Source: Candidatus Reconcilbacillus cellulovorans
Lineage (GTDB): Bacteria; Bacillota; Bacilli; Paenibacillales; Reconciliibacillaceae
Reading direction: 5' to 3'
Length of the DNA: 64,000 nt
NCBI GenBank assembly: GCA_002507565.1
Contig: MOXJ01000003.1
Location: 62,001 to 126,000 of the forward strand
Below the pieces are notes generated by a model. It was not told where the DNA came from and ran no database searches. It saw only the letters and a program-made list of their open reading frames with translations. The position numbers were made by a program, and so were the translations under genes. This document shows positions 47,671 through 55,768 of the stretch, one piece after another (within the stretch, counting starts at the first letter, position 1; every line of letters starts with the position of its first letter).

Positions 47671-48954
47671 TTATTGGTAAACCCAATTGAAAGTAACGTT
47701 TACATAATCATTCCCCGTCATTCCTAAACCGTAAAATAACGCATCTGAAAGATCAATTTCAGCACCAGTATTTCTCAAGTTCGTCGGATAAATAGGATTA
47801 TTCTTGTTATTATGAACTTGTGTTCCTGGATTATTATCATTTATGTATCTTTCTTTAAAATATGAGCCGTTATAGATTATAGGATGTGAGCTTGTCCAGC
47901 CATTATGAAAATTATTTGTAAATGCAGACCAAGCTTCCGAATACCCTCGACTTAAATCTCCATATCCTTCATACCCCCAATTATCTCTCAATCTATATTG
48001 ATAAGGCGGATAAGGAACATAATAATAATTTAGATTCCAATAATCATCACTATCATTAAAAGGACCAATATCCCATACAGGAACGTTATTGAAAGTTCTT
48101 GTTTGTCCATTTTTCGTATAGCTTATATTTACAGTATAGGTATTATCCCTATCGTTAGCATTGAGAGATTTTCTACTCGGCAAAGCAACAAAAATATCAT
48201 TTGGCTTGATTAGATGGCCATTTGCTGTTGTGTTGCCGATTAGTCCTTCTCTGCTTGCTTTTAAAATTGCTGAAAAAAGCGTAGAAGATGCTGCTGCAAA
48301 AAATGATTCAGATTGCATATTAGTTAAGTTTTCTGATAAGAAACCCTCTTTTCTTAACATATTCTTTATGTTTTCTCCATCATGCTTTTTTATCTTGCTA
48401 AATAACTCTTTGTCTTTAGAAGATGCTTTAGTTAATTTTATTCCCAATCTCTTTAAGAAAGAAGAGGAATTCTCACTGGTTATGAGGGTTACTCTATACT
48501 GAAAATAGTAGAAAACATCAAAGAAATTAATTTGATATTGGTTTCGATCATCTGCAAGTTGCCATTCAGTCCATCTTATTTTATCCTTGCTGGCTCGAGC
48601 CTCAACTATGGTTCCATGATCCGCAACCGTTTTTTGATTGACAATAAAACGGGCGCTCGTGAATTCTATTCCGGGAGCAATAATGTTTGAGACAATCATT
48701 GCATATCTTTTCGCTTTTTCATAAATTTTCGGGGGGGTTGTTTCAGTTTTGATTATAATTGTTCCATCAGAAGTGATTTCCGCATTATAGCTATAATCAT
48801 GACCAGCAGCTTTAAGATCATCAGTTGTTAAATTTATTGTTCCATTTTCGTCAATCTGTTCCGTTTTCTCTCCAAAGGCGATAGAATAAATGATAAAAAA
48901 ACTAGCAAATAATATAACAAATATAACCTTAGGACGAGTTATATTTTTCATCAA
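47671..48954 (-). CDS. Large secreted protein with C-terminal golvesin/RlpA-like barrel
   Basis: 427 aa, strongly AT-rich. Signal peptide or anchor at the N-terminus (TRPKVIFVILFASFFIIYSIAF). The middle (about 35-200) is beta-rich with Lys/Ser; unrecognised. The C-terminal third has HLIKPNDIFVALPSRKSLNAN, VNISYTKNGQTRTFNNVPVWDIGPFND and DDYWN, a pattern seen in double-psi-barrel type secreted domains where the VWD(I/V)GP(F/W) block is typical. A wall- or polysaccharide-binding role is possible. SD GGAGGG precedes the ATG. It forms, with the downstream lipoprotein, a foreign-looking pair. Confidence 0.6.
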   Translation of the reverse strand: MMKNITRPKVIFVILFASFFIIYSIAFGEKTEQIDENGTINLTTDDLKAAGHDYSYNAEITSDGTIIIKTETTPPKIYEKAKRYAMIVSNIIAPGIEFTSARFIVNQKTVADHGTIVEARASKDKIRWTEWQLADDRNQYQINFFDVFYYFQYRVTLITSENSSSFLKRLGIKLTKASSKDKELFSKIKKHDGENIKNMLRKEGFLSENLTNMQSESFFAAASSTLFSAILKASREGLIGNTTANGHLIKPNDIFVALPSRKSLNANDRDNTYTVNISYTKNGQTRTFNNVPVWDIGPFNDSDDYWNLNYYYVPYPPYQYRLRDNWGYEGYGDLSRGYSEAWSAFTNNFHNGWTSSHPIIYNGSYFKERYINDNNPGTQVHNNKNNPIYPTNLRNTGAEIDLSDALFYGLGMTGNDYVNVTFNWVYQ

Positions 48955-49000
48955 AAAGCCCTCCCTTCAAGTATAAAAAAAGTGAAATACTTCTCCGTTC

Positions 49001-49029
49001 ATTCTATTCCATTTCCAAACGGCTGTCAA
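49001..49029 (-). promoter_or_regulatory. SigA promoter of the AT-rich secreted-protein pair
   Basis: Minus strand: TTGACA (49029-49024), 17-nt spacer, TAGAAT (49006-49001); the leader is about 45 nt. Confidence 0.75.
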
Positions 49030-49050
49030 CATTGTTCATTGAAAAATTTT

Positions 49051-50061
49051 TTAATTAGAATAAGCTGTTTCTTTCATATGTACAACCGCCCTCCCGCGAA
49101 AATGTCCTGCAAGCATCCTCTTAATCAGCTGCGGAATGTCGTCCATCATTATATCGGCGGCAATCAGGTCGAGTCGAGGCGGCTTCCAGGGACCGGCGAG
49201 CAAACGCCAGATTTCCTTTCGAACGCCCATGTCGGTGTAGACCGAGTCGATACCGAGCAGTCCGACACCGCGCAAAATAAACGGGTATACCGTCGTCGCC
49301 AGTTCCGCCCCGCCGGCAAGACCGCACGCGGCGACCGCGCCGCCGTACCGGATCGATGCGAGCACGGCGGCGAGTACCCCGCCGCCGACGGTGTCTACGG
49401 CGGCTGCCCAGCGCTGAGAGCGGAGCGGTTTCGGTTCGCCGGCCGTCAGCTCTTCACGCGGCACGATTTCGCTTGCGCCGAGGGCGAGCAAATAGGGGCG
49501 CGCGTCCGGCTTGCCCGTCGCGGCGACGACGTCGTACCCGAGACCGGAGAGAATCTGGACGGCGATACTGCCGACGCCGCCCGTCGCGCCGGTGACGAGC
49601 ACCGGTCCGCGGTCGGGCCGAAGGCCGTAATGTTCGAGCGCGCGGACGCAGAGCGCCGCGGTGAAGCCGGCCGTGCCGAGCGCCATCGCCTCGCGGAGCG
49701 TCAATCCTTCGGGCAGCGGGACGGCCCAGTCGGCAGGAACGACCGCCCATTCGGCGAAACCGCCGTGGCGTAGGACGCCGAGCTCGTACCCCGTGGCGAT
49801 GACGGCGTCGCCTTCGCGGAAGCGGCTGTCTCGGGACGCTTCCACCGTACCGGCCAGATCGATGCCGGGGACAAGGGGGTATCGCCGGATGATGCGGTCG
49901 GGAATCGTCGCCGCCAGAGCGTCCTTGTAGTTGACGGACGACCAGGCGACGCGGATGAGCAGTTCGCCTTCGGCCGGCTCTGGGACGGGGACACGCCGTC
50001 GGACGAGTCGCACGCCGCCGTCGTCCGAACGTTCGGCCACCCAGGCGTCGGAGAGCGTCAT
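49051..50061 (-). CDS. Quinone oxidoreductase of the YhdH/AcuI family (acryloyl-CoA reductase-like)
   Basis: 336 aa medium-chain reductase without structural zinc ligands. N-terminal GroES-like domain with SSVNYKDALAATI, PLVPGIDLAGTVEAS, GYELGVLRHGGFAEWAVVPADW. NADPH motif VLVTGATGGVGSIAVQILSGLGY. C-terminal VYPFILRGVGLLGIDSVYTDM matches the YhdH/AcuI subgroup, which reduces acryloyl-CoA or related enones with NADPH. Divergent from the marR-MFS operon. SD is weak (GGTGATGG). Confidence 0.88.
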   Translation of the reverse strand: MTLSDAWVAERSDDGGVRLVRRRVPVPEPAEGELLIRVAWSSVNYKDALAATIPDRIIRRYPLVPGIDLAGTVEASRDSRFREGDAVIATGYELGVLRHGGFAEWAVVPADWAVPLPEGLTLREAMALGTAGFTAALCVRALEHYGLRPDRGPVLVTGATGGVGSIAVQILSGLGYDVVAATGKPDARPYLLALGASEIVPREELTAGEPKPLRSQRWAAAVDTVGGGVLAAVLASIRYGGAVAACGLAGGAELATTVYPFILRGVGLLGIDSVYTDMGVRKEIWRLLAGPWKPPRLDLIAADIMMDDIPQLIKRMLAGHFRGRAVVHMKETAYSN

Positions 50062-50078
50062 GTTCCATCACCATTTTC

Positions 50079-50087
50079 AGTATATCA
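50079..50087 (-). promoter_or_regulatory. Extended -10 promoter of the YhdH-like gene
   Basis: Minus strand TGATATACT (50087-50079) is an extended -10; the -35 at 17 nt is poor. The start would be about 10 nt before the ATG. Confidence 0.4.
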
Positions 50088-50119
50088 CGACGGACTTCGA
50101 ATCGGATGATCTCGGGCCC

Positions 50120-50148
50120 TTGACTTTCTGGTAGTTAAATGATTTAAT
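50120..50148 (+). promoter_or_regulatory. marR-MFS promoter with palindromic operator
   Basis: TTGACT (50120-50125), 17-nt spacer, TTTAAT (50143-50148). A perfect palindrome TTAAAT-G-ATTTAA (50135-50147) overlaps the -10, the usual place and symmetry for a MarR dimer site, so autoregulation is likely. Confidence 0.7.
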
Positions 50149-50197
50149 TTTTGAAGTGTATAAATTTTCGGGGCGAAGACGAAAGGAGGCGACAAGT

Positions 50198-50668
50198 GTG
50201 CGGCGACCGACGGAAGAGACGGGCGATCGTGCGGGCGGGCCGACGCCCGATCGCGTCGAACGGTTCCAGGCGGCGCTCATGTCGCTCGTGCGGCAGCTCC
50301 GGCCGGAGTCGGCGCGTCTGGCGGGCTTGGACATTACGCCCCCGCAGTTTTTTCTTTTAAAAATGGTCGCCTGCGAACCCGGCATGACGGTCGGCTCGCT
50401 CGCCGAGCGGTTGGACGTCAGCCCTAGTGCGATCACCGTCATGGTCGACCGGCTGGTGGCGCGCGGTTACGTCAGGCGCGAACCGGACGAGCGCGACCGC
50501 AGGGTCGTGCGGCTGACTGCGACCGACGCCGCATCGGATGTGCTCCAGCGGGTCGAACGTGCGTACAAAACGATGCTGGCGCAGCGTCTTTCGCTTTTAC
50601 GTGAAGAAGAGATAGAACAATTAATAAAATATATGGAAATCATATCCGAAAGGAGAGAAACCGAATGA
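50198..50668 (+). CDS. MarR-family transcriptional regulator
   Basis: 156 aa. Winged HTH: ITPPQFFLLKMVACEPGMTVGSLAERLDVSPSAITVMVDRLVARGYVRREPDERDRRVVRLTAT, with the wing RDRRVV. Probably releases DNA on binding a phenolic or drug ligand. GTG at 50198 is chosen because GAAAGGAGG lies 8 nt upstream and the promoter -10 precludes the earlier GTG. It overlaps the MFS gene (ATGA), so the regulator probably controls that pump. The last 50 nt are AT-rich. Confidence 0.88.
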   Translation: MRRPTEETGDRAGGPTPDRVERFQAALMSLVRQLRPESARLAGLDITPPQFFLLKMVACEPGMTVGSLAERLDVSPSAITVMVDRLVARGYVRREPDERDRRVVRLTATDAASDVLQRVERAYKTMLAQRLSLLREEEIEQLIKYMEIISERRETE

Positions 50669-52272
50669 CGACCGAACACGCGGCGTATTCGAAAAAAGGC
50701 GTGCTGATCGCCGGCCTGCTTCTGGCGATGCTGTTCGGCGCGTTGAACGCGACGATCGTCGGCACGGCGATGCCGCGCATCGTCGGGGAGCTCGGCGGTC
50801 TGCATCTGATGACGTGGTTGACGACGGCCTATATGCTTGTGGCGACCGCGATCGTGCCGATCGCCGGCAAACTGGCCGACTTGCTCGGCCGGCGCGTCGT
50901 CTACGTGACCGGTCTGCTCGTGTTCATCGCCGGCTCGGCGCTGTGCGGCGCGGCGCAGACGATCCATCAGCTGATCGCGTTTCGCGCCGTGCAGGGGCTT
51001 GGCGGCGGCATTATGATGCCGATGGCGCTCATCATCATCGGCGACTTGTTTTCCGGCAAAGAACGGGCGCGGTGGCAGGGCGTGTTCGGCGGCATGTTCG
51101 GCCTGGCGTCGGTCATCGGGCCGCAGCTCGGCGGCTGGATCGTCGACGCGTGGAGCTGGCGCGGCGTGTTTTACATCAATTCGCCGCTCGGTCTGCTGGC
51201 GATGGCTTTGATCGCGATCGGCCTCGGTCCCCACAAGAAGAGCGAACGGCCGAAGTTCGACATCGCTGGCATGTTGACGATGACGGTCGGCGTCGTCAGC
51301 TTGTTGCTTGCCTTGACGTTGGGCGGCAAGGAATACGCGTGGGATTCTTGGCAAATTATTGGCTTGTTCGCGTTGTCCGCTGTTTTTCTGGCGCTGTTTG
51401 TTGTCGCGGAAAATCGAGCGGCGGATCCGGTGCTGCCGATCCGGCTGTTCCGAAGCAAAACGTTTTCGGTCGTCAACGCGATCGGGTTTCTGATGAGCGT
51501 CGGCATGTTCGGGTCGATCATGTTCGTGCCGTTTTTCCTGCAGGGCGTCGTCGGCATCAGCCCGTCGGCGTCGGGCACGGCGATGACGCCGATGATGCTC
51601 GCGCTGCTCGTCGCCAGCGTCGTCGGCGGACAGCTCGTGCAGAAGATCGGCGTGCGCGCCCAGATGGCGCTCGGCATGGCGGTGAGCGCGGCCGGATTTG
51701 CGCTGCTTGCCACGATGGACGAATCGACGACGCTCTGGACGGCGACCGTGCACATGATCGTGCTCGGATTCGGCGTCGGCCTCGTCATGCCGCTTCTGAC
51801 GCTGGCGCTGCAGGAAAGTTTTCCGAAGACGGAGCTGGGCGTCGTCACCGCGTCGAGCCAGTTTTTCCGCCAGATCGGCGGTGTGTTCGGCATGACGGTG
51901 CTCGGTGCGGTGATGAACCATCAGTCGTCGGTCGATCTGTCCGAAAAGCTCGGCCCGGTTCTGCAAAAGCTTCCGCCTTCGCCGCTGGTGGACGAGGTGG
52001 CGAAAAAAATCGCCGAGGAGCCGCAGGATTTGTACGGCGTTTTGCTGAGCCCCGAAGCGCTCGCCAAAATTCCGGAGGCGATGGCGCGGACGTTCGTGCC
52101 GATTTTGAAATCGGCGATGGTCGACGCGCTGCATCACGTGTTCTGGTGGGGGTTCGCGTTTGTGGTGCTCGGCGCGCTGCTGACCGGGTTCGTCGGCAAC
52201 ATCCGGTTGTCCGACCGGCGCGGGGAAAAGCGCGCGGACGTCGGCGCTGCGGTTCCCGCGGGAAATGAATGA
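50665..52272 (+). CDS. MFS multidrug efflux transporter (DHA2, 14 TM)
   Basis: 535 aa. Hydrophobic pattern fits 14 helices. DHA2 hallmarks: LDATIV-type start LNATIVGTAMPRIVGEL, motif A GKLADLLGRR, motif C-like GGMFGLASVIGPQLGGWIVD, and WRGVFYINSPLG. An extracytoplasmic insert of about 60 residues precedes the last helix (SSVDLSEKLGPVLQKLPP..), common in the EmrB/LmrB group. Exports drugs by proton antiport. Coupled to marR. A terminator follows. Confidence 0.9.
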   Translation: MTTEHAAYSKKGVLIAGLLLAMLFGALNATIVGTAMPRIVGELGGLHLMTWLTTAYMLVATAIVPIAGKLADLLGRRVVYVTGLLVFIAGSALCGAAQTIHQLIAFRAVQGLGGGIMMPMALIIIGDLFSGKERARWQGVFGGMFGLASVIGPQLGGWIVDAWSWRGVFYINSPLGLLAMALIAIGLGPHKKSERPKFDIAGMLTMTVGVVSLLLALTLGGKEYAWDSWQIIGLFALSAVFLALFVVAENRAADPVLPIRLFRSKTFSVVNAIGFLMSVGMFGSIMFVPFFLQGVVGISPSASGTAMTPMMLALLVASVVGGQLVQKIGVRAQMALGMAVSAAGFALLATMDESTTLWTATVHMIVLGFGVGLVMPLLTLALQESFPKTELGVVTASSQFFRQIGGVFGMTVLGAVMNHQSSVDLSEKLGPVLQKLPPSPLVDEVAKKIAEEPQDLYGVLLSPEALAKIPEAMARTFVPILKSAMVDALHHVFWWGFAFVVLGALLTGFVGNIRLSDRRGEKRADVGAAVPAGNE

Positions 52273-52303
52273 TGCGTTGGGCGCGAATTTTGGCGGGAAG
52301 CAG

Positions 52304-52334
52304 ACGGCCGTCGCGGCGTGCGGCGGCCGTTTTA
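52304..52334 (+). terminator. Terminator after the MFS gene
   Basis: ACGGCCG (52304-52310) pairs with CGGCCGT (52324-52330), followed by TTTT. Confidence 0.65.
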
Positions 52335-52341
52335 AGCGGAC

Positions 52342-52370
52342 TTGATTTCGAACAGATGTTCTGGTAGAAT
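52342..52370 (+). promoter_or_regulatory. SigA promoter with LexA/DinR box
   Basis: TTGATT (52342-52347), 17-nt spacer, extended TGGTAGAAT (TAGAAT 52365-52370). The spacer is almost filled by CGAACAGATGTTCT (52349-52362), which contains the exact DinR/LexA core GAAC-N4-GTTC of Gram-positives. It implies SOS control of the HD-YwgA pair. Confidence 0.75.
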
Positions 52371-52469
52371 GACGGTGAGCGTCGCCGAAAGTGTCGTGAG
52401 GCGAAAGGAGATCATGACGAAGATGTCGAAATGAGGAAAGAAAGGAGGATAGGAGAGGAGGGAATTGAT

Positions 52470-53741
52470 TTGCCTGAAATTCGCGACCCTATTCATGGAT
52501 TTATTGAATTAAGCGACGAAGAGATGGAAATCATCGATTCCGCTCCCTTTCAGCGATTAAGGCGTATTCGGCAGCTGGCCACCACTTATTTGGTATACCC
52601 GTCCGCGGAACATACCCGTTTTCCGCATTCGCTCGGCGTCATGCACGTCGCGACCCTAATCTTCGACAAGGTGATTCAAAAGCAGAAGAGGGATGGTGTG
52701 CTGGACTGGAATCAGGAACAAATTGATGCCTATCGTCAAAAGTTGAGACTTGCCGCTCTTCTTCACGATCTGGGGCACGGTCCGTTTTCCCATCTGGGCG
52801 ATCGTTTGTTTCATCCTTCCGTGAAGACGCATGAAAATATGGCGGCCAAACTGGTCGAAGAAACGGAACTTGCGGAAAAGATCGATCGTATCGGAGAGAA
52901 ACACGGTTTTAACGCCAAACATATCGCCTCGCTGATCCGCGGAGCGGTCTTTAAAGCAGAGGATCAGTTGCTGGTCAGTATTTTCGCGTCTGAGCTGGAT
53001 GCCGATAAAATGGATTATCTGTTGAGAGACTCTTTGTTTGCCGGCGTGAAATACGGATATTTCGACCTGGATCGGGTTTTGAACGTCGTCAATCTTTTTC
53101 CGAAAGACGGGACATGGTTGCTCGGTTTCGAAAGCGACGGTCTTGAAGCAGTCGAGGCATTAATATTGGCAAGATATTTTATGTATAAACAGGTTTATTT
53201 CCATAGAACCAGAAGAATGTACGACTATATTCTAGAAAAGGTAGTAAGAGGATTTCTGAAGGATAAATTTGGAGACGAGTGTTTTCCTCAAAACCCGGAT
53301 GAATTCTTGTCTTTGGACGATGAATCGATCTTCCAATATGCCAAAGCGTCTTCTCAGAAGAACTCATGGGCCGGACGCTTCCTGAGACGTGAACATTTCC
53401 GGGAAGTTTGGTCATCGGATCGGCTTGCGGATACATTTGCCGACTCTCGGGAATATGATGAACAGGTTGCTCAAATGCTTAAAGGATACTACAAGGAAGA
53501 TCAGGTATTCGTGGACCGGTTCGTCAAAGCTCCAATCCGGTTTGCGGATGAAGACAACAGCCCCACGATTCATATCATCGATCGAAAAGACCAGACGGTT
53601 ACGTATTCGTTGCGGGAAATGGCGTCGGTCGTTTCCAAACTGGAAGATCCGATATATGTGTTTCGAGTATATGCAGAAGAAAAGATAGCACAGGATGTCT
53701 ATTATCGTATCAAGAAAATATACCATGTTTTTAAAAAATAA
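52470..53741 (+). CDS. HD-domain phosphohydrolase (YwfO type, dNTPase-like)
   Basis: 423 aa. Starts LPEIRDPIHGFIELSDEE as in Bacillus YwfO; TTG 52470 has GAGGAGGG 7 nt upstream, whereas the in-frame ATG 52431 lacks a clear SD of its own and a six-codon frame overlaps it. The HD metal ligands are in EHTRFPHSLGVMHV, LAALLHDLGHGPFSH and ELDADKMDYLLRDS. Relatives such as E. faecalis EF1143 hydrolyse dNTPs to nucleosides and triphosphate; that activity is inferred here. Codon use is less GC-rich than neighbours, especially 53160-53280. It is paired with the YwgA-like gene, 31 nt downstream, under a LexA box. Confidence 0.88.
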   Translation: MPEIRDPIHGFIELSDEEMEIIDSAPFQRLRRIRQLATTYLVYPSAEHTRFPHSLGVMHVATLIFDKVIQKQKRDGVLDWNQEQIDAYRQKLRLAALLHDLGHGPFSHLGDRLFHPSVKTHENMAAKLVEETELAEKIDRIGEKHGFNAKHIASLIRGAVFKAEDQLLVSIFASELDADKMDYLLRDSLFAGVKYGYFDLDRVLNVVNLFPKDGTWLLGFESDGLEAVEALILARYFMYKQVYFHRTRRMYDYILEKVVRGFLKDKFGDECFPQNPDEFLSLDDESIFQYAKASSQKNSWAGRFLRREHFREVWSSDRLADTFADSREYDEQVAQMLKGYYKEDQVFVDRFVKAPIRFADEDNSPTIHIIDRKDQTVTYSLREMASVVSKLEDPIYVFRVYAEEKIAQDVYYRIKKIYHVFKK

Positions 53742-53772
53742 ATCAATTTTATTATGAAAGGAGTAAAAAACG

Positions 53773-54351
53773 ATGATCCTCGAGGCCGCAGTCGCTTGCC
53801 TCGCCCGACGCAAAGGCGAAATCTACGGAAAAAAGGCGTTTCAGAAGTACATGTATTTTCTTTCGTCTCGCGGAGTTCCGCTGCCGCTGACGTTCCGCAT
53901 CTATCATTTCGGACCGTTTTCCCGTGAGCTCGACGAACAGATGGAACATTTCGAAATGCTGGGGGCGATTCAGACACGTCTTCGGGAAGGGGGCAGATCG
54001 GGTGCATCGCCTTATGTCGTCATCACGCCCGGCAAGAACGCGGATGAAATTATCGGCGGAGCCGATGAGTTCGTGGAGTGTTACGGCCCGGTGATTGAAG
54101 ACGTCGTGCGGCGGTTGCCCTCGGAGCCGCTCGAGCTCGAGCTTTTGTCTACCGTCCATTTCGTCGCCGAATCGATCCGTGCCCTGTCGGGAAGTAATTT
54201 TTCCGACAAAAAGGAGACTGTCTCCGAGGTGCTGAAGATCAAGAAAGACAAATTCGACGAATCGAAAGTTTCGGCCGCTTTCGACGATCTGGTGAAATGG
54301 GAATGGCTCCCCGCTCCGGCGACTGGTGAATCGCCGCGCGGAGCGGTATAA
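53773..54351 (+). CDS. YwgA-family protein (SocA/Panacea-like N-terminus)
   Basis: 192 aa, soluble. Same neighbour as in Bacillus, where ywgA sits beside ywfO. The N-terminal part EIYGKKAFQKYMYFLSSRGVPLPLTFRIYHFGPFSRELDEQMEHFEMLGAI has the logic of the Panacea/SocA antitoxin-like domain (KLQKLLYF...FGPF..EL), then a helical C-terminus. Function unknown. SD AAAGGAG is 9 nt upstream. With the HD enzyme it makes a conserved two-gene unit. The Panacea link is my inference from the motif, not established. Confidence 0.7.
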   Translation: MILEAAVACLARRKGEIYGKKAFQKYMYFLSSRGVPLPLTFRIYHFGPFSRELDEQMEHFEMLGAIQTRLREGGRSGASPYVVITPGKNADEIIGGADEFVECYGPVIEDVVRRLPSEPLELELLSTVHFVAESIRALSGSNFSDKKETVSEVLKIKKDKFDESKVSAAFDDLVKWEWLPAPATGESPRGAV

Positions 54352-54422
54352 TGATGTATCATATGCGCGTGCGTACGCGCGAACATGCGGCGAAAGGCCG
54401 ATCAATACGGAGGGGTGCCGAC

Positions 54423-54860
54423 ATGGCGATGACATATGAGGAATACATGCGTGAGATCGTTCAGCCGATGCGCGACGAGCTGACGCGGATCGGGTTCATC
54501 GAGCTGAGGACACCGGAGGAAGTCGTCGAACATTTCGAAAAGGCGAAAGGAACGGCGCTCGTCGTCGTCAACTCGGTATGCGGCTGCGCGGCGGGCCAAT
54601 GCCGGCCGGGCGTAGCCAAGGCGCTTCAGCACGACGTCGTGCCGGATCATCTGTTCACCGTCTTCGCGGGACAGGACAAGGAAGCGACGGCCAAGGCGCG
54701 GGAGTATTTCCTGCCGTATCCGCCGTCGTCGCCGTCGATCGCGCTGATGAAAGACGGCAAGCTGGTGCACATGATCGAGCGGCATCAGATCGAAAACCGC
54801 ACGGCTGACGAGATCGCGCGCGAGTTGACCGCGCTGTTCGACCGGTATTGCCGGAACTGA
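54423..54860 (+). CDS. Bacilliredoxin (BrxA/BrxB, YphP/YqiW family)
   Basis: 145 aa thioredoxin-fold protein. The active motif CGC is in VVVNSVCGCAAGQCRPG, and PPSSPSIALMKDGKLVHMIERHQIENR is the family C-terminal block. Bacilliredoxins remove bacillithiol from mixed disulphides on proteins. ATG 54423 follows GGAGGGG; an upstream ATG lies in the previous gene's promoter zone (TATAAT at 54347). The presence implies bacillithiol as the thiol buffer. Confidence 0.92.
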   Translation: MAMTYEEYMREIVQPMRDELTRIGFIELRTPEEVVEHFEKAKGTALVVVNSVCGCAAGQCRPGVAKALQHDVVPDHLFTVFAGQDKEATAKAREYFLPYPPSSPSIALMKDGKLVHMIERHQIENRTADEIARELTALFDRYCRN

Positions 54861-54928
54861 AGAGGAGGCATCCGGCGGTCGCGCGGGCGAGCGGGACGGA
54901 TGAAAACGTTGCGCGGCGGGGAGGCACC

Positions 54929-55744
54929 ATGAGCGGGCAGCTTCAACAGGAGATTATTCGGCGTTTCGGCGTTAAGCCGGTCATCGACGTCGACGAAGAA
55001 ATTCGCCGGCGAGTGGATTTTCTAAAGGAACACGTCGTCCAAGCGCGGGCGGCCGGCTTGCTCATCGCCATCAGCGGCGGCGTCGACAGCGCGGTGACGG
55101 CCGGGCTCTGCAAGCGGGCGACGGACGAGCTGTCGCGGGAGACCGGGCGCGACTATTGGACCGTCGGCGTGTTTCAGCCGTACGGCGAGCAGCCGGACAT
55201 CGAGGACGCGTATGAGGTGGCGCGAGTGTTCGGCCTGACGCATACGGTGGAGACGAACATCCGAGACGCAGTCGACGAAATCGCGCTCGAGGCGGAATAC
55301 GCGCTCAAAAAACTCGGGCTTCCCCGCCATCTCAGCAAGGAAGCCAAAGGCAACGTCAAGGCGCGCACGCGTATGGTCCTCCAGTACGCCTTGGCAAACG
55401 AGCTGAACTTGCTCGTCGTCGGGACAGACCATGCATCGGAGGCGGTCACCGGCTTTTTCACGAAATGGGGCGACGGCGCGGTCGATCTGACGCCGCTCAG
55501 TTCGCTGAACAAGCGCCAGGTGCGTATGCTAGCCGAACGGCTCGGCGTGCCGCGGCGGATTATCGAGAAGGCGCCGACGGCCGGGCTTTGGGAAGGCCAG
55601 ACCGACGAGGGCGAGCTCGGCATTCCTTATGAGGCGAACAGCGATTACCTCGAAGGCAAAGACATCGATCCGGTGATCCGCGAGAAGCTGGAGCGCCAAT
55701 ATTTGCGCACCGAGCACAAACGGTCGCCGATTCCGGGGATTTGA
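54929..55744 (+). CDS. nadE: NH3-dependent NAD synthetase
   Basis: 271 aa. Adenylates and amidates nicotinic acid adenine dinucleotide to NAD using ammonia. The PP-loop ISGGVDSAV is at about 48-56; VGTDHASEAVTGFFTKWGDGAVDLTPL and the ending KRSPIPGI are typical. No nitrilase domain, so it needs free ammonia. SD GGGGAGG 4 nt before ATG 54929. It follows the bacilliredoxin gene closely and is convergent with bioA. Confidence 0.94.
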   Translation: MSGQLQQEIIRRFGVKPVIDVDEEIRRRVDFLKEHVVQARAAGLLIAISGGVDSAVTAGLCKRATDELSRETGRDYWTVGVFQPYGEQPDIEDAYEVARVFGLTHTVETNIRDAVDEIALEAEYALKKLGLPRHLSKEAKGNVKARTRMVLQYALANELNLLVVGTDHASEAVTGFFTKWGDGAVDLTPLSSLNKRQVRMLAERLGVPRRIIEKAPTAGLWEGQTDEGELGIPYEANSDYLEGKDIDPVIREKLERQYLRTEHKRSPIPGI

Positions 55745-55767
55745 CGAAATCGGTCGTTTCGATTTCG
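55745..55767. terminator. Hairpin between convergent nadE and bioA
   Basis: CGAAATCG (55745-55752) pairs with CGATTTCG (55760-55767) around a 7-nt loop. No T tract; it may end both convergent transcripts inefficiently. Confidence 0.4.
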
Positions 55768-55768
55768 G

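Noticed and set aside
52414-52434. Six-codon leader peptide before the HD gene
   Set aside because: The SD is only 3 nt from the ATG and the peptide MTKMSK has no regulatory logic; kept only as an argument about the start of the HD gene.
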